Assembly: GCF_028609885.1 (NCBI RefSeq)
Contig: NZ_CP063195.1
Location: 310,001 to 374,000, forward strand
Direction: 5' to 3'
Source: Corynebacterium jeikeium
GTDB lineage: Bacteria; Actinomycetota; Actinomycetes; Mycobacteriales; Mycobacteriaceae
Length of the DNA: 64,000 bases
The notes below the pieces were generated by a model. It saw only the letters and a program-made list of their open reading frames with translations, was not told where the DNA came from and did no database searches. The number at the start of each line of letters is the position of its first letter. Position 1 is the stretch's first letter. This document shows, in pieces, positions 32,429-40,743 of the stretch. A program made the translations under genes and the position numbers.

Positions 32429-33727
32429 TTATTGGAAGGCGCGTAGGGAAACTTTCGGCGCTTCAAGGCGTTGGGCTCGCACCCCGTAGGCATCCATCTT
32501 CACGTCTCGTAGGGAGACGAACTGGAGAACCTCGTCAGGAACTAGTGCTTTAGTGAAGCCAAGTCGTTCTAACTGTGGGATCGCGTCTCGTAGGTTTCCC
32601 TGGGCGTCGATGGTTACGGGAATAGTTGGTACACCAGCAACCGTTGGCGTGGCCGTCAGCGCGCGAGTTCTAATGACTACAGGGTCGCCTTGGAGAATGG
32701 ACCTTTTTCCTGGCGAAGAACTCAAAGTTGCCAATTGCTGGCCTTCGCCGAAATCGAGCTTGATGTTATTAACGACTACGGAGTTACCACTCAACTCGAT
32801 CATGTTTTCTGGACCAGTAGGAGTCTGGACGGAAATGAACTTCACCTGTACATTGCCGTTGATGGTCACTTCATCAGCGGTGACCGGCTGAGTTCTGCCT
32901 GCCAGTGCCACGTTATTCAGCTCCGATCGCGCTTTTGTGACGAGTGGTGCCTTGGCTGTTGGAGTTTTAGGTGCCGACGGAGTATGCCGAGGCGGCGCTG
33001 GCGTGGAAAGCTCGGGCTGGGAAGCCTTCGAGGGCATGGTAGGGGGGACTGGCGGCTCTGGTATCTGAAACGGCGGGCTCGGCAAAGCAGGAAGCGGTGG
33101 CAACGGGGCCGCCTCAGCGGCTGAGGCCGGACGAGTAGCGACGCCACCAATGCTGGCCGCCACTGTGAAGACGAGAACGAGAATAGCGGTGGTACAGCGT
33201 GCCCCAGCACTATCGTCAAATGGGGAGGCGGCGTCTTGTGTTTCTACGTCTTGTATGCCGTCTTTTTGGGCTTTCTTCCGGGCTTTCCTGTCCTTTTTCT
33301 CGCGCTTCTTTAGGTTTATTTGTTTCACTCGAGGATGGTCGGCAGACTCCCATCCAAGGGCGGTAGCCCCACCGACAATGGCGAGCAAGGTGCCAATGAT
33401 GAACCCGCCGAAGTTTGAAGCTGGAAGCGCGACAACACCGAAGATGATTGAGAGGACGCCTAAGTAGGGCGCTGTGGCTGGCTTCAACCATGTACCAATC
33501 CCGAACATGATGAGGCAAGCGCCGAGAGTGAGGGTGGATACTCCGGAGATAGTGGAGATAACAACCAGCAGATCAAGAATCTTCAAAGAAAGATATGCCG
33601 GTACAAGGATCACTACTCCGGCGCAGATCATCAGCAGACCAGGGATGAAAGGTCGTTCGGAACGCCAACCTTTGAATTTGGAGGTCTTCTTGGAGGGCTC
33701 GGCTCCAGGATTAGCCTCCGCACTCAT
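32429..33727 (-). CDS. DUF6114 membrane protein with secreted C-terminal extension
   Basis: 432 residues. The N-terminal ~140 are a DUF6114-type bundle of four hydrophobic helices. A Lys-rich cytoplasmic stretch (KKREKKDRKARKKAQK) follows, then another helix near residues 180-200 ending in ASAAEA, a Pro-rich linker, and an ~170-residue C-terminal domain rich in beta-like Val/Ile/Thr patterns, which should lie outside the membrane. DUF6114 genes commonly pair with DUF6230, as here (17-base overlap). The long extension goes beyond the short family members I know. Function unknown. Confidence 0.75.
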   Translation of the reverse strand: MSAEANPGAEPSKKTSKFKGWRSERPFIPGLLMICAGVVILVPAYLSLKILDLLVVISTISGVSTLTLGACLIMFGIGTWLKPATAPYLGVLSIIFGVVALPASNFGGFIIGTLLAIVGGATALGWESADHPRVKQINLKKREKKDRKARKKAQKDGIQDVETQDAASPFDDSAGARCTTAILVLVFTVAASIGGVATRPASAAEAAPLPPLPALPSPPFQIPEPPVPPTMPSKASQPELSTPAPPRHTPSAPKTPTAKAPLVTKARSELNNVALAGRTQPVTADEVTINGNVQVKFISVQTPTGPENMIELSGNSVVVNNIKLDFGEGQQLATLSSSPGKRSILQGDPVVIRTRALTATPTVAGVPTIPVTIDAQGNLRDAIPQLERLGFTKALVPDEVLQFVSLRDVKMDAYGVRAQRLEAPKVSLRAFQ

Positions 33728-34298
33728 TGTGTTCTCCTTCCTTCACGTCGGCGTGCAGATTTTTCACTGAAAGCTTGCTTGCAGAAACGGAAGTTGCGGT
33801 GATGTGCTCAGCTTGGATGCTGGTGGACTTCGTAACGAGTCCCCACGCGCCGGATGGAGCGGCTGGATTAGCTTTGTGTACATCTGCCCCGAGAACGACA
33901 TCGTCCACAGCCAGATCTGCGTCGAGGTCCTTCGCGCCTACCACGAGATGCTTGGCATCTACGGTATTTTGACCCGGTGATTTTAGAGTGAAAGTGATCG
34001 GGCCAATCTTTGGCACATTGCCAACCTTGGCGGAAATGCAAAGATCGGAGGCTTTGGCTGTATCGAAGGTAAGTCGAGCGACCGCCTCTTCCTTTTTGTC
34101 CTCTCCCATATTTTCTTTATCAACAAACAAGTTGAAATCCTTACCCTGGACATCGCCGATTGCAATGTCGAAAAGGGTTCCGGAGAGTGCAAGGTTGGCG
34201 GAGACTCCTCCTTGGGCTAGTGCGACACCAGCGCCGGCGCTAGCCACCAGCCCGACTGCTAGCGCGATGGATGTTTTCCATGGGTTAATCCGACCCAT
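33711..34298 (-). CDS. DUF6230 family exported protein
   Basis: 195 residues with an N-terminal signal or anchor helix (about 8-29, ending GVALAQ). The rest is a likely beta-rich domain with only two Cys (LCISAK and the final ECGG), which could form a disulfide. Homologues in Streptomyces have often been labelled cholesterol esterase, but no Ser-hydrolase motif (GxSxG) is visible, so I do not support that name. AGAGGAGGAGA precedes the ATG, a very strong ribosome site, with TATATG as a -10 candidate. It overlaps the DUF6114 gene. Confidence 0.78.
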   Translation of the reverse strand: MGRINPWKTSIALAVGLVASAGAGVALAQGGVSANLALSGTLFDIAIGDVQGKDFNLFVDKENMGEDKKEEAVARLTFDTAKASDLCISAKVGNVPKIGPITFTLKSPGQNTVDAKHLVVGAKDLDADLAVDDVVLGADVHKANPAAPSGAWGLVTKSTSIQAEHITATSVSASKLSVKNLHADVKEGEHNECGG

Positions 34299-34413
34299 TC
34301 GTCTCCTCCTCTGATTGTGACATATAGGTCCAGGGCTTCACCGACTGCTGAAATGCGTTTTTGCTGCAATCGGTTTTGCAACGCTCATCCCGGGATGAGA
34401 GCTGTATCACACA

Positions 34414-34481
34414 CGATTTTGGCTTATGCTACATACATAGCTGACCAGTTCGAAGCTGGTTATGGCGATTTTGGCTAAAAT
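34414..34481. promoter_or_regulatory. Operator-like repeats and promoter before the PucR gene
   Basis: An 11-base direct repeat, CGATTTTGGCT, occurs at 34414-34424 and 34466-34476. Between the copies lies the palindrome ACCAG-N7-CTGGT (34444-34460). TAAAAT at 34476-34481 overlaps the second copy's last base and is a good -10 box for the PucR gene. The set lies between the divergent DUF6230 and PucR genes. Confidence 0.55.
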
Positions 34482-34571
34482 GCTTTAGTTCAGTCCGGTT
34501 TTCGGCCGGAATGGCTAATGGGTGGGCTGGTTAGATTGAGTACACCCAGGAACTACTACAAAGGTGCCGGA

Positions 34572-35864
34572 ATGGACGAGTTGATAAGGAAGCGGTTCGC
34601 TCAAGAGCTTGGTCGATCCAGTGAATACTTGGCCGAACGAGTTTATGAGGAAGTAAGTAGGGACCTTCCCGGCCTCGTAAACCCCGCTTTCGAGGAGGCT
34701 TTTCGGGCAAGCTCACTGACCAACGTCGCCTTATTTAGCGAATATGTCTTAAGCAATGGCGATCGCCGCACCGTGCGGGTGGGGCAGACCTTGCGCAATC
34801 TCGTTAGAGATTTTGTCGTGCGCGGACGTACCTTGTCCGCACTTTTGATGTTGTTTCATCGAGGGCACAACGCTTTGGAATCCGGGCTTTTGAACGTCCT
34901 GAATCGCATAATCTCAGACTTGGATACCCCCGACGTTATCCAAACTGTTGCGGATCTGCGGTTACTATCTAACGGCTACGCGGCTCTACGTACTGATCAG
35001 TTGGCTGCGATGTTTGCGGAGGAAAGTTCGCGTCTGCAAGTTCCGGGGGATCCCGGGCTGTTACAGGCAGTGAAGCGTGTACTCAGTGACCAATCGGATC
35101 AAGCGATGGTTGAAGGGATTGGGGACTATGCATTGGATGCACCCCACGTGGCATTCCTAATGTGGAAGACCCAGGGGAGTGCGGATAAAGGTGATGTCCT
35201 TAAAGAAGGCGCCTTAGTCTTGCCCCAACTACTTGGTGCCACGCAACGTCCTCTGATGGTTTTTAACTCAGTAAATACTCTGTGGGGTTGGTTTGCCCCG
35301 CAAGCGTCGCAGCCTGGAGATGCTAAGCAGATCGGCAACGCCAGGGCGCACCCTTCCGGCAAACAAGGCTTCAACCAGGATGGGGCGCTGCAGGGCAAAT
35401 TTCCGGACAACGTCAATATTGCGATTGGCCCCGCGATGTACGGCGTTGAAGGGTTTCGCAAAAGTCACGCCATCGCGAAGAAACTCCGTCGCGTGATGGA
35501 GCTAAGCAATGATGAGCCGGAAGCTCGCCAGCTGATCACCACGGCCATGCCCGGAGCCCTTTCCGCAGCCGCTTTCGTAGATCGACTGCCCGCGGCGCGA
35601 GAAATCGTGGAACTCTCACTCGGAGAGTTAGCCACAGACGACAAAAATTCGGAAACAATCCGCGCTACCGCAAGGATATTTCTTTCGCACAGTATAGCCG
35701 GTACTGCTACAGAATTGTCTGTGCACCGTAACACGGTGAAATACCGCCTCGAGAAGTTCCGTGCAGTCGTGGGTGAGGCGGGGGAAATGGACGCGGATGT
35801 CCGGTTAGCTCTGGAGCTGGCGTATTGGCTGGGCGGAGAGGTTCTCGCCCGCAAAACCCGGTAG
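34572..35864 (+). CDS. PucR-type transcriptional regulator
   Basis: 430 residues from the ATG at 34572, chosen for AAGGTG five bases upstream; an ATG at 34518 is also in frame. The N-terminal and middle parts are helical with no clear motif; the last ~70 residues are the PucR C-terminal helix-turn-helix, ATELSVHRNTVKYRLEKF, followed by LALELAYWLG. PucR/CdaR-type regulators activate catabolic genes in response to metabolites. Its divergent position next to DUF6230 makes the 26-34 kb locus the likely target. Confidence 0.85.
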   Translation: MDELIRKRFAQELGRSSEYLAERVYEEVSRDLPGLVNPAFEEAFRASSLTNVALFSEYVLSNGDRRTVRVGQTLRNLVRDFVVRGRTLSALLMLFHRGHNALESGLLNVLNRIISDLDTPDVIQTVADLRLLSNGYAALRTDQLAAMFAEESSRLQVPGDPGLLQAVKRVLSDQSDQAMVEGIGDYALDAPHVAFLMWKTQGSADKGDVLKEGALVLPQLLGATQRPLMVFNSVNTLWGWFAPQASQPGDAKQIGNARAHPSGKQGFNQDGALQGKFPDNVNIAIGPAMYGVEGFRKSHAIAKKLRRVMELSNDEPEARQLITTAMPGALSAAAFVDRLPAAREIVELSLGELATDDKNSETIRATARIFLSHSIAGTATELSVHRNTVKYRLEKFRAVVGEAGEMDADVRLALELAYWLGGEVLARKTR

Positions 35865-35884
35865 CTCAAGTCGGACACCGGGTT
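35855..35884. terminator. Hairpin at the convergent PucR/NRPS junction
   Basis: AACCCGGT (35855-35862) pairs perfectly with ACCGGGTT (35877-35884) across a 14-base loop. The left arm ends just before the PucR stop is complete. It is placed to end both converging transcripts, though T-runs are weak. Confidence 0.55.
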
Positions 35885-35890
35885 CGCAAA

Positions 35891-38800
35891 CTAACCTTCC
35901 ACGATCTCGATCGGGTTGCCTTGCCACCTTGTCGCGGCTGGAACATGGTCGCCGCGCATTACTAGTGACGCCGGGCCGACTGTCGCCGCCTGTTCGATCG
36001 CTGCGGCGGGCAGGGCCACGCTGTGGGGGCCCATCGTCGCGCCGTCACCCAGGGTGACGGTATCCAGGCTCATCACGCGGTCCTGGAACAGGTGCGTCTG
36101 CACCACACAACCCGGGCCCACGCTGGCACCCCGGCCAATGCTGACCAGGTCCGCCTCCGGCAGCCAATAGGAATCCAACCAAGCGCCCCGGCCAATCTTC
36201 GCGCCCAGCGCGCGCAAGAACATGTTCAGGCTGCCAGTGCCCATTGTGTGCGCCAGGAACCAGGGGCCGGCCACGGTCTCCACGAACTGATCCTGCAGTT
36301 CGTTGAGCCACACGAAGGCCGACCATAATTCGTGCTCGCCCGGCTTGATGCGCTGCACGCACAGCCACTTCATCAGTACCGTCACCGCCGCAGCCACGAA
36401 CCCAGCGCCGACCAGAACCAGGCCGGAAACCGCGAAGGTCTGCCAGATGCCCTGGTTTACCAGCATCCACTGCAGCGCCAGTACCACACCTGCGGCAATC
36501 GCGGCGGAGGTCATCGGGGCGAGCAAGCGGAGGGTCTCTACGATGCCGCGGGCCACCTTCAGGCCGAAGCCCGGGTTGTAGGTACGGGACTCGCCGCCGG
36601 CCTCCACAGCCACGCGGCGCAGGCGCTCCGGTGGGGAGCCTAGCCAGTTGCTGCCGGACTTCGTTTTCTCTGGGGTGGAGGAGAGCACGGCCACCAGAGA
36701 GTTCTTCTTAAGTGTGCGATCCGGACCGGCGATACCGGAGTTACCGAGGAAGGAACGCTTACCCACCTTCGTGTTACCGGTAAGCATCCAGCCGCCACCG
36801 CCGAGCTCGTAGCCGCCGACCATCGTGTCGTCTGCCAGGAACGCGCCCTCGCGCACCTCGGCGAAGCGCGGCACCATCACCGCCGTGGAGATTTCCGCAT
36901 CCTTGCCTACCTTTGCCCCCAGACTGCGGAACCACAGCGGGGTGAGCTGTGCCGCGTACATCGGGAACAGTTGAGTACGGGCGCTATCCATCAGGCGCTC
37001 GACAGCCCAGACGCGCCAGCCGCTGAGGCTGCGCACAGCCACCACTCCCGGTTTCAGACCTGCGGACAGCAGACGAACGGACAGCCACGTCAGTGCTGCG
37101 TATGTTGCGAATGCCACCAGGCCACCGACTGCGGCGATGGGAAGTGCTAGCAAGGGGGCGTCAACAGGAACGAGCCACAGCACAAACGCCGCAGCGACGA
37201 ACAGAGCCACTAGGGGCAGGAACGACATCGCGATGGCACTCAGTGCGTAGAGCCAGAACCACATGGTACGGCGCGGTGCGGCCTGCTGCGGGAAACGATT
37301 GCGGGCCTTGCCGACCTTCACCGCAGGCGAGCCCGCCCACTGGGAACCGGCCTTGACTTTCTTGGCTCCCGTGACGGCCGAACCGGGCTCGATGTGAGCG
37401 CGGGCGCCGATGCGGGCACCGGGGAACAGGGTGGAGCGGGCGCCGACGGAGGCATCCTTGCCGACCTCGATGCGCCCGACATGCAGCACGTCGCCCTCCA
37501 GCCAGTAGCCGGAAAGATCCACCTCCTGCTCGATGGAGCAGTGCTTGCCCAGAGTGAGCAGGCCAGTGACGGGCGGCAGGGTGTGCATCTGCGCGCCCTT
37601 GCCGACCTTCGCGCCCAGCCAACGGGCATAGGTGGTGATCCACGCGGCACCGGAGACATCGCGCGCGCCGGAGGAATCCGCCACGCGCTCCGCAGCCCAA
37701 ATGCGCAGGTGAACAGAGCCGCCGCGCTTATAGTCGCCCTCGCTGATACCCGCCGTAATCAGGCGGATCAACAGCGCGGACAGTGGCAGGCGGCCCAGCG
37801 GGGTGGCGAAGACGATCACCGCGGCGATGACCACGGCCCAAGGCACGTCGACCACCCACGGCAGGTCGCCTGCCCACGAGGAACCGTGGAACAGGATCGC
37901 GTTGAACACCAGGATCCAGGTGACCCACTGCGCGCCCGCGAGGGTGAGCGCCGGAACCTGGATCAGGGCTTGCGCAAGGCGGGTGCCGATGCCCACCGGC
38001 TTGGCGGGCTTGACGTCCTTGGCCTGTGCGGCCTGGCCGGAGCCCGTGCCGCCGGTCTTTTCGCGCAGAGAGTCGATGTGCTCGGCCAGTGCACCCAGGC
38101 GGGAGTGATCGTAGAGATCACGCACGCTGACGGTCGGAACCTCTTGGCGCACGCGGCTGATCAACGTAGCAGCGCCCAGGGAGGTGCCGCCGAGGTTGAA
38201 GAAATCCGCATCCGGGCTGGTCACTGCCGTACCGAGCGCGTCGGCGAACAGCCCCGCCAACCACTGCTGGGTCGGGTTGTCGAACTCCGCGTGGCCGCTG
38301 GAAGGCAGCGGCCACGGCAGGGCCTTCTTGTCCACTTTGCCGGAGGTTGTTACCGGCAACTCGTCCAGCGCGCACAGGCGCGGAACCATGGCAGCGGGCA
38401 TTGAGTCGCGCAGCTGGTCCAGCGCTTGCTGCTGGTCGAAATCCTCGACGCTACCCTCGGTGGAGACGTAACCTACCAGCACCTTGTCCCCGCCGCCGGT
38501 GGTCTGCACCACGACGGTGGAGCTGCGCACTCCGGGGAGGGCGGACAGCGCGGCGTCTACCTCGCCGAGTTCGATTCGACGCCCACCGATCTTCACCTGG
38601 TCGTCGATACGACCGACGAAGTACAGGCCGTCTTCCTCGAGGCGCACATGGTCACCAGAACGGTAGGCGCGCTCCCAGCCGAGCTCCGGCATAGGCGCGA
38701 ACTTCTCCGCATCCTTCTCTGGATCCAGGTAGCGGGCCAGGCCGACGCCACCGATGATCAGCTCGCCGGTCTCGCCCCAGCTCACCGGCTGGTTGTTTTC

Positions 38801-39790
38801 GTTAACGACTGCCAGATCCCAGCCACGCAGGGGAGTGCCAATTGAAACCGGGCGAACCCCATCCATGGTGGTACCGCAGGCCACGACGGTGGCCTCGGTA
38901 GGACCGTAGGTGTTCCACAGCTCGCGGGAATCGGTAGCCAGGCGGGCAGCTAGCTCTGGCGGGCAGGCCTCGCCGCCGAAGATCAGCAGACGCACGGCAT
39001 CCAGGGCCTCATCGGGCCAGAGACCGGCCAGGGTCGGCACAGTGGAAACTGCCGTGACGCTGCGGGAAACCAGCCAAGGCCCTAGGTCCACGCCGGAGCG
39101 CACCAGGGCGCGCGGGGCGGGCACTAGGCAGGCGCCGTGGCGCCAAGCCAGCCACATCTCCTCACAGGAAGCGTCGAAGGCCACGGACAGGCCGGCCAGC
39201 ACGCGGTCACCCGGAGCCAGTGGTTCCTCCTGCAGGAACATCTCTGCCTCCGCGTCCACGAAGGCAGCCGCGTTGCGGTGGGTGACCGCCACGCCCTTCG
39301 GCTTGCCGGTGGAACCGGAGGTGAAAATGATCCACGCATCAGTTTCCAAGTCCGGGCCGAACGATTTAGTGGCGGCTGCCCCAGTATCTGCCTGCAGCTT
39401 TTCGTCGACCAGCTGCAGCCCGTCGGCGCCGTAAATTGCGGCCACGTTCGCCTCGCCGAAGACGAGGGAAGCTCGTTCTTCGGGGTCGTCGGCGTCAACA
39501 GGTACATAGGCAGCACCGACGGCCAAGGTGGACAGAATAGCGATGTAGAGTGAGCGATCGCCGCTGGGCATGCGAATGCCGATGCGGTCGCCGCGCCCGA
39601 GGCCACGGCTATGCAGCCACTCGGCGGTTTCGTCGATCTCGTCGAGCAGCTCGGAATAAGTAATAACCCCCTTGCCGTCGTCGATGGCGGGGGCTTCAGG
39701 GCACGTCGAAGCCGTCGCACGCACAATATCGATGAGCGTGCGAGGCTCCGGTGCCTCGTGGGAGCGGAGGTACCGGGAAGGAATCTGCAC
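35891..39790 (-). CDS. Pls/PosA-type single-module nonribosomal peptide synthetase
   Basis: 1,299 residues. Order: adenylation domain (1 to ~500; P-loop FTSGSTGKPKG 156-166, YGPTEA 295-300, SGKVDKKAL near 490), carrier domain with phosphopantetheine Ser537 in LGGTSL, then membrane helices alternating with three soluble segments that look like left-handed beta-helix (hexapeptide) domains. No condensation or thioesterase domain is seen. This is the architecture of epsilon-poly-lysine synthetase and relatives, which make amino-acid homopolymers. Pocket residues include D206, A207, E210, T294, V302 and V303. GTG start, seven bases after the MarR stop. Confidence 0.88.
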   Translation of the reverse strand: MQIPSRYLRSHEAPEPRTLIDIVRATASTCPEAPAIDDGKGVITYSELLDEIDETAEWLHSRGLGRGDRIGIRMPSGDRSLYIAILSTLAVGAAYVPVDADDPEERASLVFGEANVAAIYGADGLQLVDEKLQADTGAAATKSFGPDLETDAWIIFTSGSTGKPKGVAVTHRNAAAFVDAEAEMFLQEEPLAPGDRVLAGLSVAFDASCEEMWLAWRHGACLVPAPRALVRSGVDLGPWLVSRSVTAVSTVPTLAGLWPDEALDAVRLLIFGGEACPPELAARLATDSRELWNTYGPTEATVVACGTTMDGVRPVSIGTPLRGWDLAVVNENNQPVSWGETGELIIGGVGLARYLDPEKDAEKFAPMPELGWERAYRSGDHVRLEEDGLYFVGRIDDQVKIGGRRIELGEVDAALSALPGVRSSTVVVQTTGGGDKVLVGYVSTEGSVEDFDQQQALDQLRDSMPAAMVPRLCALDELPVTTSGKVDKKALPWPLPSSGHAEFDNPTQQWLAGLFADALGTAVTSPDADFFNLGGTSLGAATLISRVRQEVPTVSVRDLYDHSRLGALAEHIDSLREKTGGTGSGQAAQAKDVKPAKPVGIGTRLAQALIQVPALTLAGAQWVTWILVFNAILFHGSSWAGDLPWVVDVPWAVVIAAVIVFATPLGRLPLSALLIRLITAGISEGDYKRGGSVHLRIWAAERVADSSGARDVSGAAWITTYARWLGAKVGKGAQMHTLPPVTGLLTLGKHCSIEQEVDLSGYWLEGDVLHVGRIEVGKDASVGARSTLFPGARIGARAHIEPGSAVTGAKKVKAGSQWAGSPAVKVGKARNRFPQQAAPRRTMWFWLYALSAIAMSFLPLVALFVAAAFVLWLVPVDAPLLALPIAAVGGLVAFATYAALTWLSVRLLSAGLKPGVVAVRSLSGWRVWAVERLMDSARTQLFPMYAAQLTPLWFRSLGAKVGKDAEISTAVMVPRFAEVREGAFLADDTMVGGYELGGGGWMLTGNTKVGKRSFLGNSGIAGPDRTLKKNSLVAVLSSTPEKTKSGSNWLGSPPERLRRVAVEAGGESRTYNPGFGLKVARGIVETLRLLAPMTSAAIAAGVVLALQWMLVNQGIWQTFAVSGLVLVGAGFVAAAVTVLMKWLCVQRIKPGEHELWSAFVWLNELQDQFVETVAGPWFLAHTMGTGSLNMFLRALGAKIGRGAWLDSYWLPEADLVSIGRGASVGPGCVVQTHLFQDRVMSLDTVTLGDGATMGPHSVALPAAAIEQAATVGPASLVMRGDHVPAATRWQGNPIEIVEG

Positions 39791-39797
39791 TTTTGGC

Positions 39798-40244
39798 CTA
39801 GGCCTCCTCGGTAGAGATGATGGCCTTGGCCAGCTTGCTCAAGTGCTTAAGCTGCTTGGAAGTGGATTCGTCCAGCGCCTTATCTTCCGCAGAAGCGACC
39901 AGAGGGGAGAGATTGTTGTAGGTCTTAGTGCCCTTCTTGGTCACCGAGATGATCTGGCGGCGACGATCCTTCGGGTCCTTAACCCTCTTAGCGAGGGAGC
40001 GCTTTTCCAGGGAGTCAACCAGGCGAACCATGTCGGAGCGATCCACTCCGAGAATTTCGCCTAGCGTGGCCTGGCTTGCTGCATCGCCATCGACGAGGCA
40101 CGCAAGAACCCAGAATTCGCGCAGGTTGAAGCCCTCTTCCGCGAGCGCGGTCTCTACGAAGTCGCGGGTGCGGCGGCGTAGACGCTCAAGCTGGAATGAG
40201 GGCGAAGACAACAAGTCAGCGGGTAGCGGCGTGTTTTCGGACAT
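39798..40244 (-). CDS. MarR-family transcriptional regulator upstream of the NRPS
   Basis: 148 residues from the ATG at 40244. A winged-helix MarR domain: ATLGEILGVDRSDMVRLVD is the recognition part and DPKDRRRQIISVT the wing. A TATATT box ends six bases before the ATG, so the transcript is probably leaderless; it seems to continue into the NRPS gene seven bases after the stop. A regulator encoded first in the operon suggests autoregulated control of the NRPS. Ligand unknown. Confidence 0.88.
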   Translation of the reverse strand: MSENTPLPADLLSSPSFQLERLRRRTRDFVETALAEEGFNLREFWVLACLVDGDAASQATLGEILGVDRSDMVRLVDSLEKRSLAKRVKDPKDRRRQIISVTKKGTKTYNNLSPLVASAEDKALDESTSKQLKHLSKLAKAIISTEEA

Positions 40245-40276
40245 GCCATAAATATAACGCTGACTATGGGGCTTGT

Positions 40277-40588
40277 CTAATTGTGGGGCTGCCCCACGAT
40301 AGGTAGTCCGGCGTCTCGCCAACCGGCCGTGCCATTGGCAACGTTGATCGCGTCGATGCCGTTCTGCTCCAGCCACTGGCAGGCGCGTGCGGAGCGGCCG
40401 CCGGACAGGCAGATCAGGTAAATATCCTCATTCAGATCCAGCTCGCCGTAGCGAGCCTGCAGCTCGGAGAGTGGCAGGTTGGTCGCACCTTCGGCGTGCC
40501 ACTGGTTGTATTCATCCACCTCACGGATGTCGATTAGCTGGGCGCCAGCAGGAACATCAGTGGGCTGTACCGTTTCGAATTCACTCAT
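40277..40588 (-). CDS. Rhodanese-like sulfurtransferase
   Basis: A 103-residue single-domain rhodanese. It has LIDIREVDEYNQWH near residue 18 and the active-site loop CLSGGRS, with Cys as the persulfide carrier, in the usual CxxGxRS pattern. Typical members bind sulfur from thiosulfate or cysteine desulfurase. An ATG nine codons upstream (40615) lies on the far side of the -10 box; TACAAT ends eight bases before the ATG at 40588, so this start is preferred. Confidence 0.9.
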   Translation of the reverse strand: MSEFETVQPTDVPAGAQLIDIREVDEYNQWHAEGATNLPLSELQARYGELDLNEDIYLICLSGGRSARACQWLEQNGIDAINVANGTAGWRDAGLPIVGQPHN

Positions 40589-40634
40589 GGCGCCCCATTG
40601 TAGGCAAGGCGGCAAAGATGGGCAGCCAGCGAGG

Positions 40635-40709
40635 TGGCGTTGGTTGGCATGGCGTTGGTTGGCCTGGCGTTGGATAACACGGAGTTAAATAACGTGGAGT
40701 TAAATGGGG
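40635..40709. repeat. Five-copy 15-bp minisatellite
   Basis: Units start at 40635, 40650, 40665, 40680 and 40695. The first two (TGGCGTTGGTTGGCA and ...GGCC) differ at one base; later copies drift to CGGAGTTAAATAACG and TGGAGTTAAATGGGG. Read on the plus strand it would give a pentapeptide pattern (ALVGM, ALVGL, ALDNT, ELNNV), but there is no sign it is translated. It fills the divergent gap between the rhodanese and the P-type ATPase. Confidence 0.75.
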
Positions 40710-40743
40710 AGGGGGCACCCCGGCGACAATCGTCGGCCCGTCT

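Noticed and set aside
33711..34298. Cholesterol esterase function for the DUF6230 protein
   Set aside because: No Ser-hydrolase nucleophile motif or catalytic triad is visible; the name used for homologues appears unsupported.
26071..35864. Genomic island with integrase or tRNA attachment site
   Set aside because: No integrase, transposase, tRNA or flanking direct repeat was found at either edge, so only an accessory locus can be claimed.
40635..40709. Tandem repeats considered as a CRISPR array
   Set aside because: Units of 15 bases are contiguous with no spacers, and no cas gene is present.
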